A DNA stretch of 64,000 nucleotides from assembly GCF_009467805.1 (NCBI RefSeq), contig NZ_WIAY01000004.1, positions 186,001 to 250,000 of the forward strand, given 5' to 3'. How positions within the stretch are numbered: the stretch's first letter is position 1; every line of letters begins with the position of its first letter. The notes beneath the pieces were generated by a model. It was not told the origin of the DNA and made no database searches. It saw only the letters and a list, made by a program, of their open reading frames with translations. This DNA is from Stenotrophomonas nematodicola (GTDB taxonomy: Bacteria > Pseudomonadota > Gammaproteobacteria > Xanthomonadales > Xanthomonadaceae). A program made the position numbers and the translations under genes. Positions 29,726 through 40,165 of this stretch are shown in pieces.

Positions 29726-29930
29726 GCCGCGATTCCTTGTGATGGTTGCCTGGCCCACCATAGCCTAAAGCCCGGCCTGCGCGCGCGTGGGCCGCACCGA
29801 CCAGGGAACCGTTGCGACGGCGTCACCCCGACGGTGCTAGCGTGCGGGTCACGAGGTTGGCACCGATTCAGTTGCCAGCCCGGATGATCGCGCCACAGGC
29901 CGACCGGCCCATACCATCAGGGGTGATGCC

Positions 29931-30389
29931 ATGAACATCCGATCCATCGCACTGCTGGGCCTGCTGCTGTCCGTGGCCGGCTGCGCCAGTACGTCCAAGG
30001 TGATGCTGGGCCAGGCGCGCGCGCCGGTCGACCCGGCCACCGTGCAGATCTATTCGACGCCACCGGCCGGGTCGGTCGAGATCGCCCAGCTGGAGTCGTC
30101 CAGCGCGGTCGGTTTCGGTACGCAGGGCCAGACCGACGCGGCCGTGATGCGACTCAAGCGCGAAGCGGCCGCGCTCGGCGCCAACGGCGTGATCCTGATG
30201 GGCGTGGGCTCCAGCGGCTCGCCGGTAGGCATGTCCGTGGGTGCGGGCAGCTACGGCTCGCACGTGGGCGGCGGCGTGGGTATCGGCATTCCGACCACGC
30301 AGAAGCGCGCGGCCGGCGTGGCCATCTGGGTACCCAATCCGCCGCCGGCGGCCCGCCTGCCGGCGCAGACGATCACACCGCAGAAGTGA
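29931..30389 (+). CDS. Small lipoprotein, unknown function
   Basis: A 152-residue lipoprotein with signal IALLGLLLSVAGC and lipobox VAGC. The core IYSTPPAGSVEIAQLESSSA followed by RLKREAAALGANGVILMGV resembles the YbjQ/heavy-metal-binding type of small domain (repeated LKxxAxxLGANGV). A Gly/Ser-rich segment and a short hydrophobic end follow. The resemblance is by eye and the function is unknown. Confidence 0.7.
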   Translation: MNIRSIALLGLLLSVAGCASTSKVMLGQARAPVDPATVQIYSTPPAGSVEIAQLESSSAVGFGTQGQTDAAVMRLKREAAALGANGVILMGVGSSGSPVGMSVGAGSYGSHVGGGVGIGIPTTQKRAAGVAIWVPNPPPAARLPAQTITPQK

Positions 30390-30434
30390 TGCGCCCCCGG
30401 GGATGCCGGCCAGCGGCCGGCCTCGCCCGCAGGG

Positions 30435-32237
30435 TCATTGGCGGTGCTTGGGCACGAACACCTCATTGACCGCGTCGGTGAGCTGGTCCGGCGGCAGCAG
30501 GCCCTGGTCGAGCAGGAAGTTGTTGAACGCCAGCCGGTCGAAGCGGTTGCCCAGCGCCAGCTCGGTCTGCATGCGCAGCTCCAGGATCCGTGTGTAACCG
30601 TAGAAATAGCTGCCGGCCTGGCCGGGCGCGCGCACGGTATAGCGGTCCAGTTCCTGGGTGGCCATCGCCTTGGACAGCCCCACCTCGTCGATCAACACGC
30701 GTTCGGCGTTGGCGCGATCGGTGAGCCCCAGGTTGAGCATCGGATCGAGCATCGCGCGTGCGGCGCGCAGCAGGCGGAACTGCAGGGCGATCAGCTGCCC
30801 GTCCAGCGGTTCATACGGCACCATCTCCGCTTCGGCATACAGCGCCCAGCCTTCGACATTGACCGAGTTGAACGCGAACATGGTGCGCGCCAGCGAAATG
30901 CCGCGCTCGACCATCGCGGTGAACTGCAGTTCGTGGCCCGGGCGGCCTTCATGCGCGCTCAGCGTCCATGCGGCCGAGCCGAAGTTGAAGTCGTCGTACT
31001 GCGCCGCCTTGTCGCCGGCGGCGGGATTGCCCAGCGGCAGCACGAAGGTGCCCTGCTGACCGGTGTTGCCGACCAGCGGTGCGGGCAGGAAGTGCGGCGC
31101 CGGCGAAGCGGCGCTCTCGGCCGCCGACCCCAGCCGCATCTGCATCGGCCGCTGCGGCACATCGACAATCTTCTCGCGGCGGATGATCGGGTCGATGGCA
31201 TCGATCACGCCACGGTAATGGTGCTCCAGCTGGTCATCGGCGATCTTGTCGCCCTTCAGCGCGCGCACCACCGCGACCGGGTCGGTCGGGTCGGTCACCT
31301 TCAGGCCCTTGGCCTGCACCACCAGCGGCGCCAGCTGGCGCATCGCCGAACGGGTTTCCATGAACTCCAGCTGCGCGCGCTGCACCAGCAGCGCCGGCGC
31401 GATGTCGATGCCCACGCGCTTGAGCTGGAAGGCGTACAACGGCGCCGGCAGGCGGGTATCCGTGCGGGCCTTGGGCAGCACCTCGCTGCGGGTCCAGTCG
31501 CGGTACTCGCGCAGCTGCGTGGCGATGGTCTTCAACGCCTCATCGGCACCCGCCACGTTGTACTTGCCGAACAGCTGCTCGATGCCGCTGATGTAGGTGT
31601 CCACGTTGGCCAGCGACTGCTCGACCTCGATCTTCGTCGGCTGCAGCAGGGACGTGTCGGCCAGGCGCTCTTCATAGCGCTGCCGCGACAGCGTGGTGAC
31701 CGGCTGGCTGCCCGGCACCAGGCCGGCGTAGCGCTTCAGGCGGTCCAGCGCCTTGGCGCGGCGCTCGGCGGGAACCTGATCGGACAGCAGCAGGTTGAGG
31801 CCGCTGAACACCGTCTGCGGCGTGTCCGTCCACGGCAGCAGATATTTCTCGTTGAGTTCGCTGCCCTCGATGTTCTGGGTGGCCGCGGCGATCATGATCG
31901 CCAGGTCCTGGCGCACGTTGGGATCGCGTTCGGTGGCCAGCTTGCCCTGCAGCTCGGCGCGCGCCTTGGCCATTGCCGCGCGGTAGCGCGCGCCGTTGTC
32001 CGGACCGAAGTCGGCCACCTTGTCGTCGTACCCCGGCACGCCGAAGAAGCCGGTCTCCTCGGGCTGGAACGGGCCCTGGGCATCGAGCAGGATCTGCGCG
32101 AGCGTATTGCTGCGGACCACCCAGGCCGGGCTGGCGGGTGCCTTGCCGGCGGCCGGCGCGGCGGCCAGCGCCGGCGGCGCGGCCAAGGCGGCGGGAACGG
32201 AGAGGGCCAGCGCAACGGCAAGGACGAGCGGCTTCAT
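30435..32237 (-). CDS. DUF885 family secreted metallopeptidase-like protein
   Basis: A 600-residue protein with a Sec signal (LVLAVALALSVPAALAAPPALA) and a full-length DUF885 domain. The signature SAHEGRPGHELQ gives the HExxxxH-like pair typical of the family. YFYGYTRILELR and ALGNRFDRLAFNNFLLDQGLLPP are conserved C-terminal parts. Family members are thought to be zinc-dependent carboxypeptidase-like enzymes of the periplasm. Confidence 0.86.
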   Translation of the reverse strand: MKPLVLAVALALSVPAALAAPPALAAAPAAGKAPASPAWVVRSNTLAQILLDAQGPFQPEETGFFGVPGYDDKVADFGPDNGARYRAAMAKARAELQGKLATERDPNVRQDLAIMIAAATQNIEGSELNEKYLLPWTDTPQTVFSGLNLLLSDQVPAERRAKALDRLKRYAGLVPGSQPVTTLSRQRYEERLADTSLLQPTKIEVEQSLANVDTYISGIEQLFGKYNVAGADEALKTIATQLREYRDWTRSEVLPKARTDTRLPAPLYAFQLKRVGIDIAPALLVQRAQLEFMETRSAMRQLAPLVVQAKGLKVTDPTDPVAVVRALKGDKIADDQLEHHYRGVIDAIDPIIRREKIVDVPQRPMQMRLGSAAESAASPAPHFLPAPLVGNTGQQGTFVLPLGNPAAGDKAAQYDDFNFGSAAWTLSAHEGRPGHELQFTAMVERGISLARTMFAFNSVNVEGWALYAEAEMVPYEPLDGQLIALQFRLLRAARAMLDPMLNLGLTDRANAERVLIDEVGLSKAMATQELDRYTVRAPGQAGSYFYGYTRILELRMQTELALGNRFDRLAFNNFLLDQGLLPPDQLTDAVNEVFVPKHRQ

Positions 32238-32317
32238 GCGGGAACTCCAGCGAAGAGATGCCTGCGACCCTACGCACTCAGGGCACGGGCGGCAATCGGC
32301 CGGAGGTCATGCGCCGC

Positions 32318-32863
32318 TCAGGCCTCCAGCGCCTGCCGCGGGACCGAGGGCGGATGCGCCGGCGCGGGCGGGCAGTCGCCCTGCGCCCGGCAGTCGGCCA
32401 GCTCGCAGCGGGTCACCGCCTCGGCGTCATCCAGCGCCGTCAGGTCGATGGTGTGGGTGTCGCCGGTCAGCACGTACATCACCGGGTAGTCCCACTGCGC
32501 CTGCTGGCGGCGCCCGGCCAGGAACAGGTCGCCGTGCGCCTGGGGGCCGCGCACCTTCAGCACCAGGTCGGCCCGGCCGCTGCCGTCGCTGCCCTGCTGC
32601 AGCGTGCCCACCGGCAGGTAGCCGTCGTCGATCGGCTCCCCCAGCACCTGCACCAGCTCGATGCTGCACCGCGCGCGGCGCATCGCCTCCACGTACGGCT
32701 CGCTGCCCCGGCTCCACTGCGACCAGCGGTCCAGTGCGAACCCGATCGCCAGCACGGCACCCAGCGCCACCAGCAGAACCAGCGCGGGCATGGCCCAGCG
32801 CCAGTGGCGCGCCCACCAGCTGCGTCGTGCGATGGCGGGGGGAATCGGGGGCGACGGTGTCAT
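32318..32863 (-). CDS. Coa1-like (cytochrome oxidase assembly factor-type) membrane protein
   Basis: A 181-residue protein with one N-terminal membrane helix (WAMPALVLLVALGAVLAIGFAL) and a domain reading LVQVLGEPIDDGYLPVG, then ADLVLKVRGPQAHGDLFLAG and QWDYPVMYV. This is the Coa1 pattern (LG-pi ... G ... GP.g.g). Mitochondrial Coa1 helps early Cox1 assembly; most bacterial members are uncharacterised. No cytochrome oxidase genes are nearby. A tail with C-rich CELADCRAQGDC is unusual. Confidence 0.6.
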   Translation of the reverse strand: MTPSPPIPPAIARRSWWARHWRWAMPALVLLVALGAVLAIGFALDRWSQWSRGSEPYVEAMRRARCSIELVQVLGEPIDDGYLPVGTLQQGSDGSGRADLVLKVRGPQAHGDLFLAGRRQQAQWDYPVMYVLTGDTHTIDLTALDDAEAVTRCELADCRAQGDCPPAPAHPPSVPRQALEA

Positions 32864-32902
32864 CGGCGTACTCCTTGTCGAGCCGGTGGCGGGGCAACGC
32901 GA

Positions 32903-35194
<2,292 letters not shown>

Positions 35195-35255
35195 CTAACC
35201 AAGCCGGCGCGGGAAGGCAGCATGACCTTGGACCCGCGCGCGCCGCGACCCGGCC

Positions 35256-35945
35256 TCAACGCGGGCCGAACAAGTGCCTGCGTTCTTCCTCGCCCAGCGG
35301 TTTGCCGGCATCGGGATTGACCTGCGCACGCAGCGCGAAGGCACGCCGGGTGGCCGGACGCGCGGCGATGGCGTCGTGCCAGCGCTTCAGGTGGGGGAAG
35401 GCGGCGAAGTCCACCGGCAGCGTGTCGTAGGCGCCGATCCAGGGGTAGCTGGCCATGTCGGCGATGCTGTAGCTGTCCCCGCCCAGGTAGGCGCTGGCCG
35501 CCAGGCGCTTGTCCATCACCCCATGCAGGCGGCGCACCTCGTTGTTGTAGCGTTCGATCGCGTAGGGAATGCGCTCGGGGGCGTACACATTGAAATGCCC
35601 CATCTGCCCGCTCATCGGCCCCAGCCCGGCCATCTGCCAGAACAGCCATTCCAGTACCGCCACGCGGCCCCGGCTGTCGGCCGGCAAAAAGCGGCCGGTC
35701 TTCTCGGCCAGGTACAGCAGGATGGCACCGGACTCGAACACGCTCTGCGGCGCACCGCCGTCCGTCGGCTCGTGGTCGACCAGGGCCGGCATCTTGTTGT
35801 TCGGTGAAATGGTCAGGAAATCGGGTTTGAACTGGTCGCCGGCGCCGATGTTGACGGGTTTGATCTGGTACGGCAGGCCGGTTTCTTCCAGCATCAGCGT
35901 GACTTTGTGGCCATTGGGGGTGGGCCAGTAGTACAGGTCGATCAT
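35256..35945 (-). CDS. yfcG: Glutathione S-transferase family disulfide-bond oxidoreductase (YfcG-like)
   Basis: A 229-residue nu-class GST. The N-terminal thioredoxin fold begins MIDLYYWPTPNGHKVTLMLEE and includes ISPNNKMPALVDH and FESGAILLYLAEKTG. The C-terminal helical domain has LEWLFWQMAGLGPMSGQ and GDSYSIADMASYPWI. These match E. coli YfcG and YghU closely. YfcG has disulfide-bond reductase activity with glutathione. Confidence 0.9.
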   Translation of the reverse strand: MIDLYYWPTPNGHKVTLMLEETGLPYQIKPVNIGAGDQFKPDFLTISPNNKMPALVDHEPTDGGAPQSVFESGAILLYLAEKTGRFLPADSRGRVAVLEWLFWQMAGLGPMSGQMGHFNVYAPERIPYAIERYNNEVRRLHGVMDKRLAASAYLGGDSYSIADMASYPWIGAYDTLPVDFAAFPHLKRWHDAIAARPATRRAFALRAQVNPDAGKPLGEEERRHLFGPR

Positions 35946-36052
35946 GTCGTGGGCTCGGCGAAGGCGAAGGCCGAGTGTAGTGCGTGAGTTGGGTTGGCAG
36001 GGTCAATCCGGCCCGGTACGCTGCCGCCTCTCCCGCAACGCAGCATTCCAGC

Positions 36053-36664
36053 ATGTCTCCCTCCCCGCCCCGCCGCCTCAGCCCCATGTCGTCCCTGATC
36101 TTCGCCTCGCGCTGGCTGCAGCTGCCGCTGTACCTGGGGCTGATCCTGGCCCAGTGCGTCTACGTATTCCTGTTCGGGAAGGAACTGTGGCACCTCATCC
36201 ACGACGCCAACAGCCTGGGCGAGCAGCAGATCATGCTGATCGTGCTCGGTCTGATCGACGTGGTGATGATCTCCAACCTGCTGGTGATGGTGATCGTGGG
36301 TGGCTACGAGACCTTCGTGTCACGCCTGGGCCTGGAAGGCCATCCCGACCAGCCGGAGTGGCTGAGCCATGTCAACGCCAGCGTGCTCAAGGTCAAGCTG
36401 GCGCTGTCGATCATCGGCATTTCCTCGATCCACCTGCTCAAGACCTTCATTGCCGCCGGTGCCCTGGACGGTCTGCCGCTGTGCCCGCCGGAACTGATGA
36501 ACGTGGCCGCTTCCAACATCGGTGCCAGCAAGTGCAGCTCGATGACCAGCGCCGGCGTGCTCTGGCAGACCATCATCCACTGCGTGTTCATCCTCTCGGC
36601 GATCGGCATCGCCTGGACCGACAAGCTGATGTCCGGTTCGTCGTCCAAGGCCCACGCGCACTGA
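36053..36664 (+). CDS. yqhA: YqhA family (TIGR00645) membrane protein
   Basis: About 203 residues, with four hydrophobic segments: LQLPLYLGLILAQCVYVFLF, IMLIVLGLIDVVMISNLLVM, VKLALSIIGISSIHLLKTF and IIHCVFILSAIGIAW. The GGYETFVSRL motif after helix 2 is typical of UPF0114/YqhA. Function unknown. Start codon is uncertain: ATG 36053 or ATG 36086 (MSSLIFASRW); neither has a clear ribosome site. Confidence 0.85.
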   Translation: MSPSPPRRLSPMSSLIFASRWLQLPLYLGLILAQCVYVFLFGKELWHLIHDANSLGEQQIMLIVLGLIDVVMISNLLVMVIVGGYETFVSRLGLEGHPDQPEWLSHVNASVLKVKLALSIIGISSIHLLKTFIAAGALDGLPLCPPELMNVAASNIGASKCSSMTSAGVLWQTIIHCVFILSAIGIAWTDKLMSGSSSKAHAH

Positions 36665-36678
36665 CGTTGCGCCCCCCG

Positions 36679-36702
36679 GCCGGCATCGGCGACGATGCCG
36701 GC
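36679..36702 (+). terminator. Hairpin after yqhA
   Basis: GCCGGCATC (36679-36687) pairs perfectly with GATGCCGGC (36694-36702) around a six-base loop. No T-run follows, so it is a transcript-end hairpin rather than a textbook terminator. Confidence 0.45.
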
Positions 36703-36850
36703 TGGTCCCACCGGCCTGGCCCCTGCGCCGCCCCGGTGATGCTAGATTGCACACCTGCAGCAGCGCCGTGGACGCCGGGAAACGTCCAGGGGCGTCGGCC
36801 GGCCTGACCGCTTCAGGTCTTACGTACCGTCGTATTCAAGGGGAAGTTGG

Positions 36851-37864
36851 ATGTCGCACGTCACCACGTTTGCCAAAACGCGCCTGCTCGCGCCGGTCAC
36901 CCTGCTGCTGGCGCTGGCCGCCTGCTCCGGCAAGGACGAACCGAAACCCGCCGATGCACCGGCCACGCCCGCCGCCACCGGCACCGCAGCGGCACCGGCC
37001 GCGCCGGCCGTGTCGGCCAAGGTGCAGTCGCTGGGCACCGAAGAGCTGCGCGAACTGGCCAGCAAGGCGCTGCGCGAGAACCGCATGTATGCCCCGGCGG
37101 GCGACAACGCGATGGAGTACTACCTGGCGCTGCGCGACAAGACCCCGGACGATGCATCGGTGAAGAGCGCGCTGACCGACCTGCTGCCGTACACGCTGAT
37201 CGCGGCCGAACAGAACCTCACCCGCGAAGACTTCAACGAAGCCCAGCGCCTGGTCGCGCTGATCGAGAAGGTCGACGCCACCGCACCGGCGCTGCCGCGT
37301 CTGAAGCAGGGCATCACCGGCGGCATGCAGACTGCGCTCAAGCGGACGCAGGAAGAGACCGACAAGGTCAAGAAGGACGCCGAAACCCGCGCCAAGCAGT
37401 TGGTGGAGCAGCAGCGCCAGGCCCAGCAGCAGGCCAGCGAAGCCGAAGCAGCACGCCAGATTGCCGCCCAGCAGGAAGCTGCCCGTCGCGATACCGACCG
37501 CCAGGACGCCGAACGCCAGGCCACCGCACGGCGCGAGGCCGAACAGCGCCAGCAGCAGGCCGCCGCCCAGCAGGCCGCCGCCGCACGGGCCACCCCGGCC
37601 GCTGCGCCGAGCCTGCGTCCGGTCAGCACCCCGGCACCGCGCTACCCGGCCGACGCACTGCGCTCGGGCACCTCGGGCGAAGTCCTGGTGGAAATCACCG
37701 TCGGTACCGACGGCTCGGTGACCAACGCCCGCGTGCTCCGTGCCAACCCGGCGCGCGTGTTCGATCGCGAGGCACTCAACGCCGTGAAGCGCTGGAAGTT
37801 TGAACCCGTCGGCGCCCCGGTCACCACCCGCCGCACCCTGGCATTCGCCCCGGAAGGCGGTTGA
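36851..37864 (+). CDS. Lipoprotein with TonB-type C-terminal domain
   Basis: A 337-residue protein. It begins with a lipoprotein signal (LLAPVTLLLALAAC, lipobox LAAC), not the single membrane anchor of TonB. A helical region spans roughly residues 55-160. A Gln/Ala/Arg-rich coiled coil with many EAxRQ repeats covers about 165-255. The last 80 residues form a TonB C-terminal domain: APRYPADALRSGTSGEVLVE, VRVLRANPARVFDREALNAV-type and KRWKFEP. An AAGGGGAAG ribosome site precedes ATG. A role at the outer membrane or cell wall is inferred from the lipobox. Confidence 0.82.
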   Translation: MSHVTTFAKTRLLAPVTLLLALAACSGKDEPKPADAPATPAATGTAAAPAAPAVSAKVQSLGTEELRELASKALRENRMYAPAGDNAMEYYLALRDKTPDDASVKSALTDLLPYTLIAAEQNLTREDFNEAQRLVALIEKVDATAPALPRLKQGITGGMQTALKRTQEETDKVKKDAETRAKQLVEQQRQAQQQASEAEAARQIAAQQEAARRDTDRQDAERQATARREAEQRQQQAAAQQAAAARATPAAAPSLRPVSTPAPRYPADALRSGTSGEVLVEITVGTDGSVTNARVLRANPARVFDREALNAVKRWKFEPVGAPVTTRRTLAFAPEGG

Positions 37865-37882
37865 TCGGCACGCAGCACCCCT

Positions 37883-37912
37883 GAAGAAGCCCGGCACCCG
37901 CCGGGCTTCTTC
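37883..37912. terminator. Bidirectional terminator hairpin
   Basis: A perfect 13-base stem GAAGAAGCCCGGC (37883-37895) with 37900-37912 and loop ACCC. It lies between convergent genes, the TonB-domain lipoprotein and the last immunity paralogue, and marks the right boundary of core sequence before the accessory island. Confidence 0.7.
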
Positions 37913-37964
37913 GTTCCAGCGCCTGCCGCATGCCCTGCGCCGATCGGCGCGAGCCGCCTTGCCT

Positions 37965-38960
37965 TCACCGCCACAGCATCCGCTCCCGATGCCGCTGCAG
38001 CGCCCGTGCGTAGATCGCCGGATCGCTGGCGAACTCGGCCATGAAGCGTGGTTCCGGCAGTGCATAGGGATCATCCGGTGCAATGGCGCACTCGGCCTCC
38101 AGCTCGGGCGGAAACACCGGCGCACGGCAGGTCTTGAAGGTGATCCAGCGGCTGAGCGTCAACGCGCCGTAGATGGGAAACATCAGCGTATAGCGCAGCG
38201 GAAACAGCGTGGTGCCCATCATCAGGCACACCAGCATCCAGCAGTTGCGCAGCGTGCTCTTTGGCGAGAGGGTGATCACGCGGTCCAGTGGATCGTCGAA
38301 ACAGTGTTCCGGGCCGTCCTTCATGTAGCGGCAGATCAACGCCCACTGCTCGCGGATATCGTCGTCATGGTTCCAGAAGTGGCCAATGGTGAAGGTCTGC
38401 TGCACCTGGCGGTGGCGGTCGAGCAGATGGCAGCGCAGATCCCGCAGGCTGGGGTCCTGGCCGCCACGACCGATGTGGAAGAACGCGTACGGCGAGCCCC
38501 AGGGTACGACGACCACGCCATCGGGACCGTTGTGACGGAAGAAATAGATCCTGCGGGTGACGCGGTTGAAGCGAACCGGGTAGTGGGTGTACTGGAAAAC
38601 ATCGCACCGGAAGTGAACTGTCCAGATGAGCGCCTGCGCACCGAACACAGCCAAAGCAACGATGCCCACGGGAATCGCCTCTTGCATCAATCCGCCAGAC
38701 ATCCCGTGGGCTTTGACCACAAGGGCGGATAGTCCAAAGATGTTTATGGACGAGACCACCATGGCGCACAAAGTCGCCGCCATTCCCTTGATTTTGAACG
38801 TCCTGTCGACAAACTCCATGAACGTTGAGTTGAATCGAACCAGGCCTAGGGAGTCATCTGGTGTGAGAGTGCCCGTCTCGATCTGAGGCAACTCGCACTG
38901 CAGCTCCTCCGGACTCAATGCACGGCGATACTTGAAAGCGGGATACCAGCCAGTCAACAC
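37965..38960 (-). CDS. Predicted T6SS immunity paralogue, copy 1 (DUF6708-like)
   Basis: A 331-residue membrane protein, last of five tandem paralogues. The N-terminal third is copy-specific (LSPEELQCELPQIETGTLTP, then helices around CAMVVSSINIFGLSALVV and AIPVGIVALAVFGAQALIW). From FQYTHYPVRFNR onward it is nearly identical to the others, with a second hydrophobic pair near CWMLVCLMMGTTLFPLRY. It is closest to copy 4 in the N-terminus. GTG at 38960 is chosen because VLTGWYPAF aligns with MMTGWYPAF of copy 2; no Shine-Dalgarno is seen, but a 12-codon leader ORF stops one base upstream. DUF6708 is a recalled family name, not checked. Confidence 0.75.
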   Translation of the reverse strand: MLTGWYPAFKYRRALSPEELQCELPQIETGTLTPDDSLGLVRFNSTFMEFVDRTFKIKGMAATLCAMVVSSINIFGLSALVVKAHGMSGGLMQEAIPVGIVALAVFGAQALIWTVHFRCDVFQYTHYPVRFNRVTRRIYFFRHNGPDGVVVVPWGSPYAFFHIGRGGQDPSLRDLRCHLLDRHRQVQQTFTIGHFWNHDDDIREQWALICRYMKDGPEHCFDDPLDRVITLSPKSTLRNCWMLVCLMMGTTLFPLRYTLMFPIYGALTLSRWITFKTCRAPVFPPELEAECAIAPDDPYALPEPRFMAEFASDPAIYARALQRHRERMLWR

Positions 38961-38961
38961 G

Positions 38962-39000
38962 TCAATGGACCATCGTCTGGCGTGAGGGAACTGAACACAT
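38962..39000 (-). promoter_or_regulatory. Leader mini-ORF before copy 1
   Basis: Directly after the TGA of copy 2 comes ATG and a 12-codon frame (MCSVPSRQTMVH) whose TGA ends one base before the GTG of copy 1. The same 39 bases recur before copies 3 and 4. It may couple translation from one paralogue to the next by termination-reinitiation, since the GTG has no visible ribosome site. Confidence 0.4.
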
Positions 39001-39993
39001 TCACCGCCACAACATGCGCTCCCGATGCCGCTGCAGCGCTCGTGCGTAGATGGTCGGATCGCTGGCGAACTCGGCCATGAAGCGTGGTTCCGGCAATGCA
39101 TGTGGATCATCCGGGGCAGCGGCGCATTCGGCCTCCAGCTCCGGCGGAAACACCGGTGCGCGGCAGGTCTTGAAGGTGAGCCAGCGGCTGAGCGTCAATG
39201 CGCCGTAGATGGGAAACATCAGCGTATAGCGCAGCGGAAACAGCGTGGTGCCCATCATCAGACACACCAGCATCCAGCAGTTGCGCAGCGTGCCCTTTGG
39301 CGAGAGGGTGATCACGCGGTCCAGTGGATCGTCGAAACAGTGTTCCGGGCCGTCCTTCATGTAGCGGCAGATCAACGCCCATTGCTCGCGGATATCGTCG
39401 TCATGGTTCCAGAAGTGGCCAATGGTGAAGGTCTGCTGCACCTGGCGGTGGCGGTCGAGCAGATGGCAACGGAGATCACGCAGATTGGGGTCCTGCCCGC
39501 CTCGGCCGATGTGGAAAAACGCATACGGCGAGCCCCAAGGAACGACGACCACGCCACCCGGTCTGTTGTGGCGGAAGAAGTAGATCTTGCGGGTGATGCG
39601 GTTGAAGCGGACCGGGTAGTGGGTGTACTGGAAGAGGTCTTTGCGAAGGTGAAGATTCCATAGGAGGGCGACGCACGTCGCGAGCCCCAGCGTGAACATA
39701 GCCAGTGCTGCCCAGTCACCATAGTCACTCACTCGCCCATCCATATGCGCAATGAAGTAGATGTAGACACACGCCAGGAATACCTCTCCCGCCATTAACA
39801 AAAGCGTTGACGCCATGCCCTTTACTTTGAAGGAACGATCAACGAACTCAAGATAGGTCGAATTGAAGGAGATCATTCCAAACGCATCGTCCGGAACATG
39901 CGATCCTGGCGAGTCTTTCAGAAGCAGAGATTCTTCTTCGCTAGGGAGCAGCGAACGCTCCATCGTGAATGCTGGATACCACCCGGTCATCAT
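39001..39993 (-). CDS. Predicted T6SS immunity paralogue, copy 2 (DUF6708-like)
   Basis: A 330-residue paralogue with the most divergent N-terminus: MMTGWYPAFTMERSLLPSEE, then helices LLMAGEVFLACVYIYFIAHM and WAALAMFTLGLATCVALLW. The C-terminal two-thirds is the shared scaffold (VVVPWGSPYAFFHIGRG, GHFWNHDDDIREQWALICRY). It alone of the downstream copies starts with ATG. It is separated from copy 3 by 172 bases rather than 40, and AGAAGGA lies about 14 bases before its ATG. Confidence 0.75.
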   Translation of the reverse strand: MMTGWYPAFTMERSLLPSEEESLLLKDSPGSHVPDDAFGMISFNSTYLEFVDRSFKVKGMASTLLLMAGEVFLACVYIYFIAHMDGRVSDYGDWAALAMFTLGLATCVALLWNLHLRKDLFQYTHYPVRFNRITRKIYFFRHNRPGGVVVVPWGSPYAFFHIGRGGQDPNLRDLRCHLLDRHRQVQQTFTIGHFWNHDDDIREQWALICRYMKDGPEHCFDDPLDRVITLSPKGTLRNCWMLVCLMMGTTLFPLRYTLMFPIYGALTLSRWLTFKTCRAPVFPPELEAECAAAPDDPHALPEPRFMAEFASDPTIYARALQRHRERMLWR

Positions 39994-40165
39994 GCCAGTG
40001 CACCGCTATCCTTCTCATACGGTCTGCATTTATTCCCTTCTGCGCAATGGCGCTCGTCCCTCAATCTTGGCCGGCACTCAAGTGTGCTACCGCAGGAGCA
40101 TCTGCAGTCAGGCTGAGCCCGGCGCTTGGCCAGCCATACGTCCGGCATGAAGGAAGCGTGCACAT
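39994..40165 (-). other. Expanded 172-base spacer between copies 3 and 2
   Basis: The other three spacers are 40 bases. On the minus strand this one begins with a diverged form of the common leader (ATGTGCACGCTTCC against ATGTGTTCAGTTCC), then has about 130 bases of unrelated, more AT-rich sequence. No ORF of note is seen. It may be an insertion or a relic of a lost unit, and could hold a separate promoter for copies 2 and 1. Confidence 0.5.

Noticed and set aside
38961-39110. N-terminal extension of immunity copy 1 into copy 2 (similar for copies 3 and 4)
   Set aside because: The added residues are an off-frame reading of the preceding copy's 3' end. The aligned VLTGW/MMTGW/MLSGW starts argue for the short forms.
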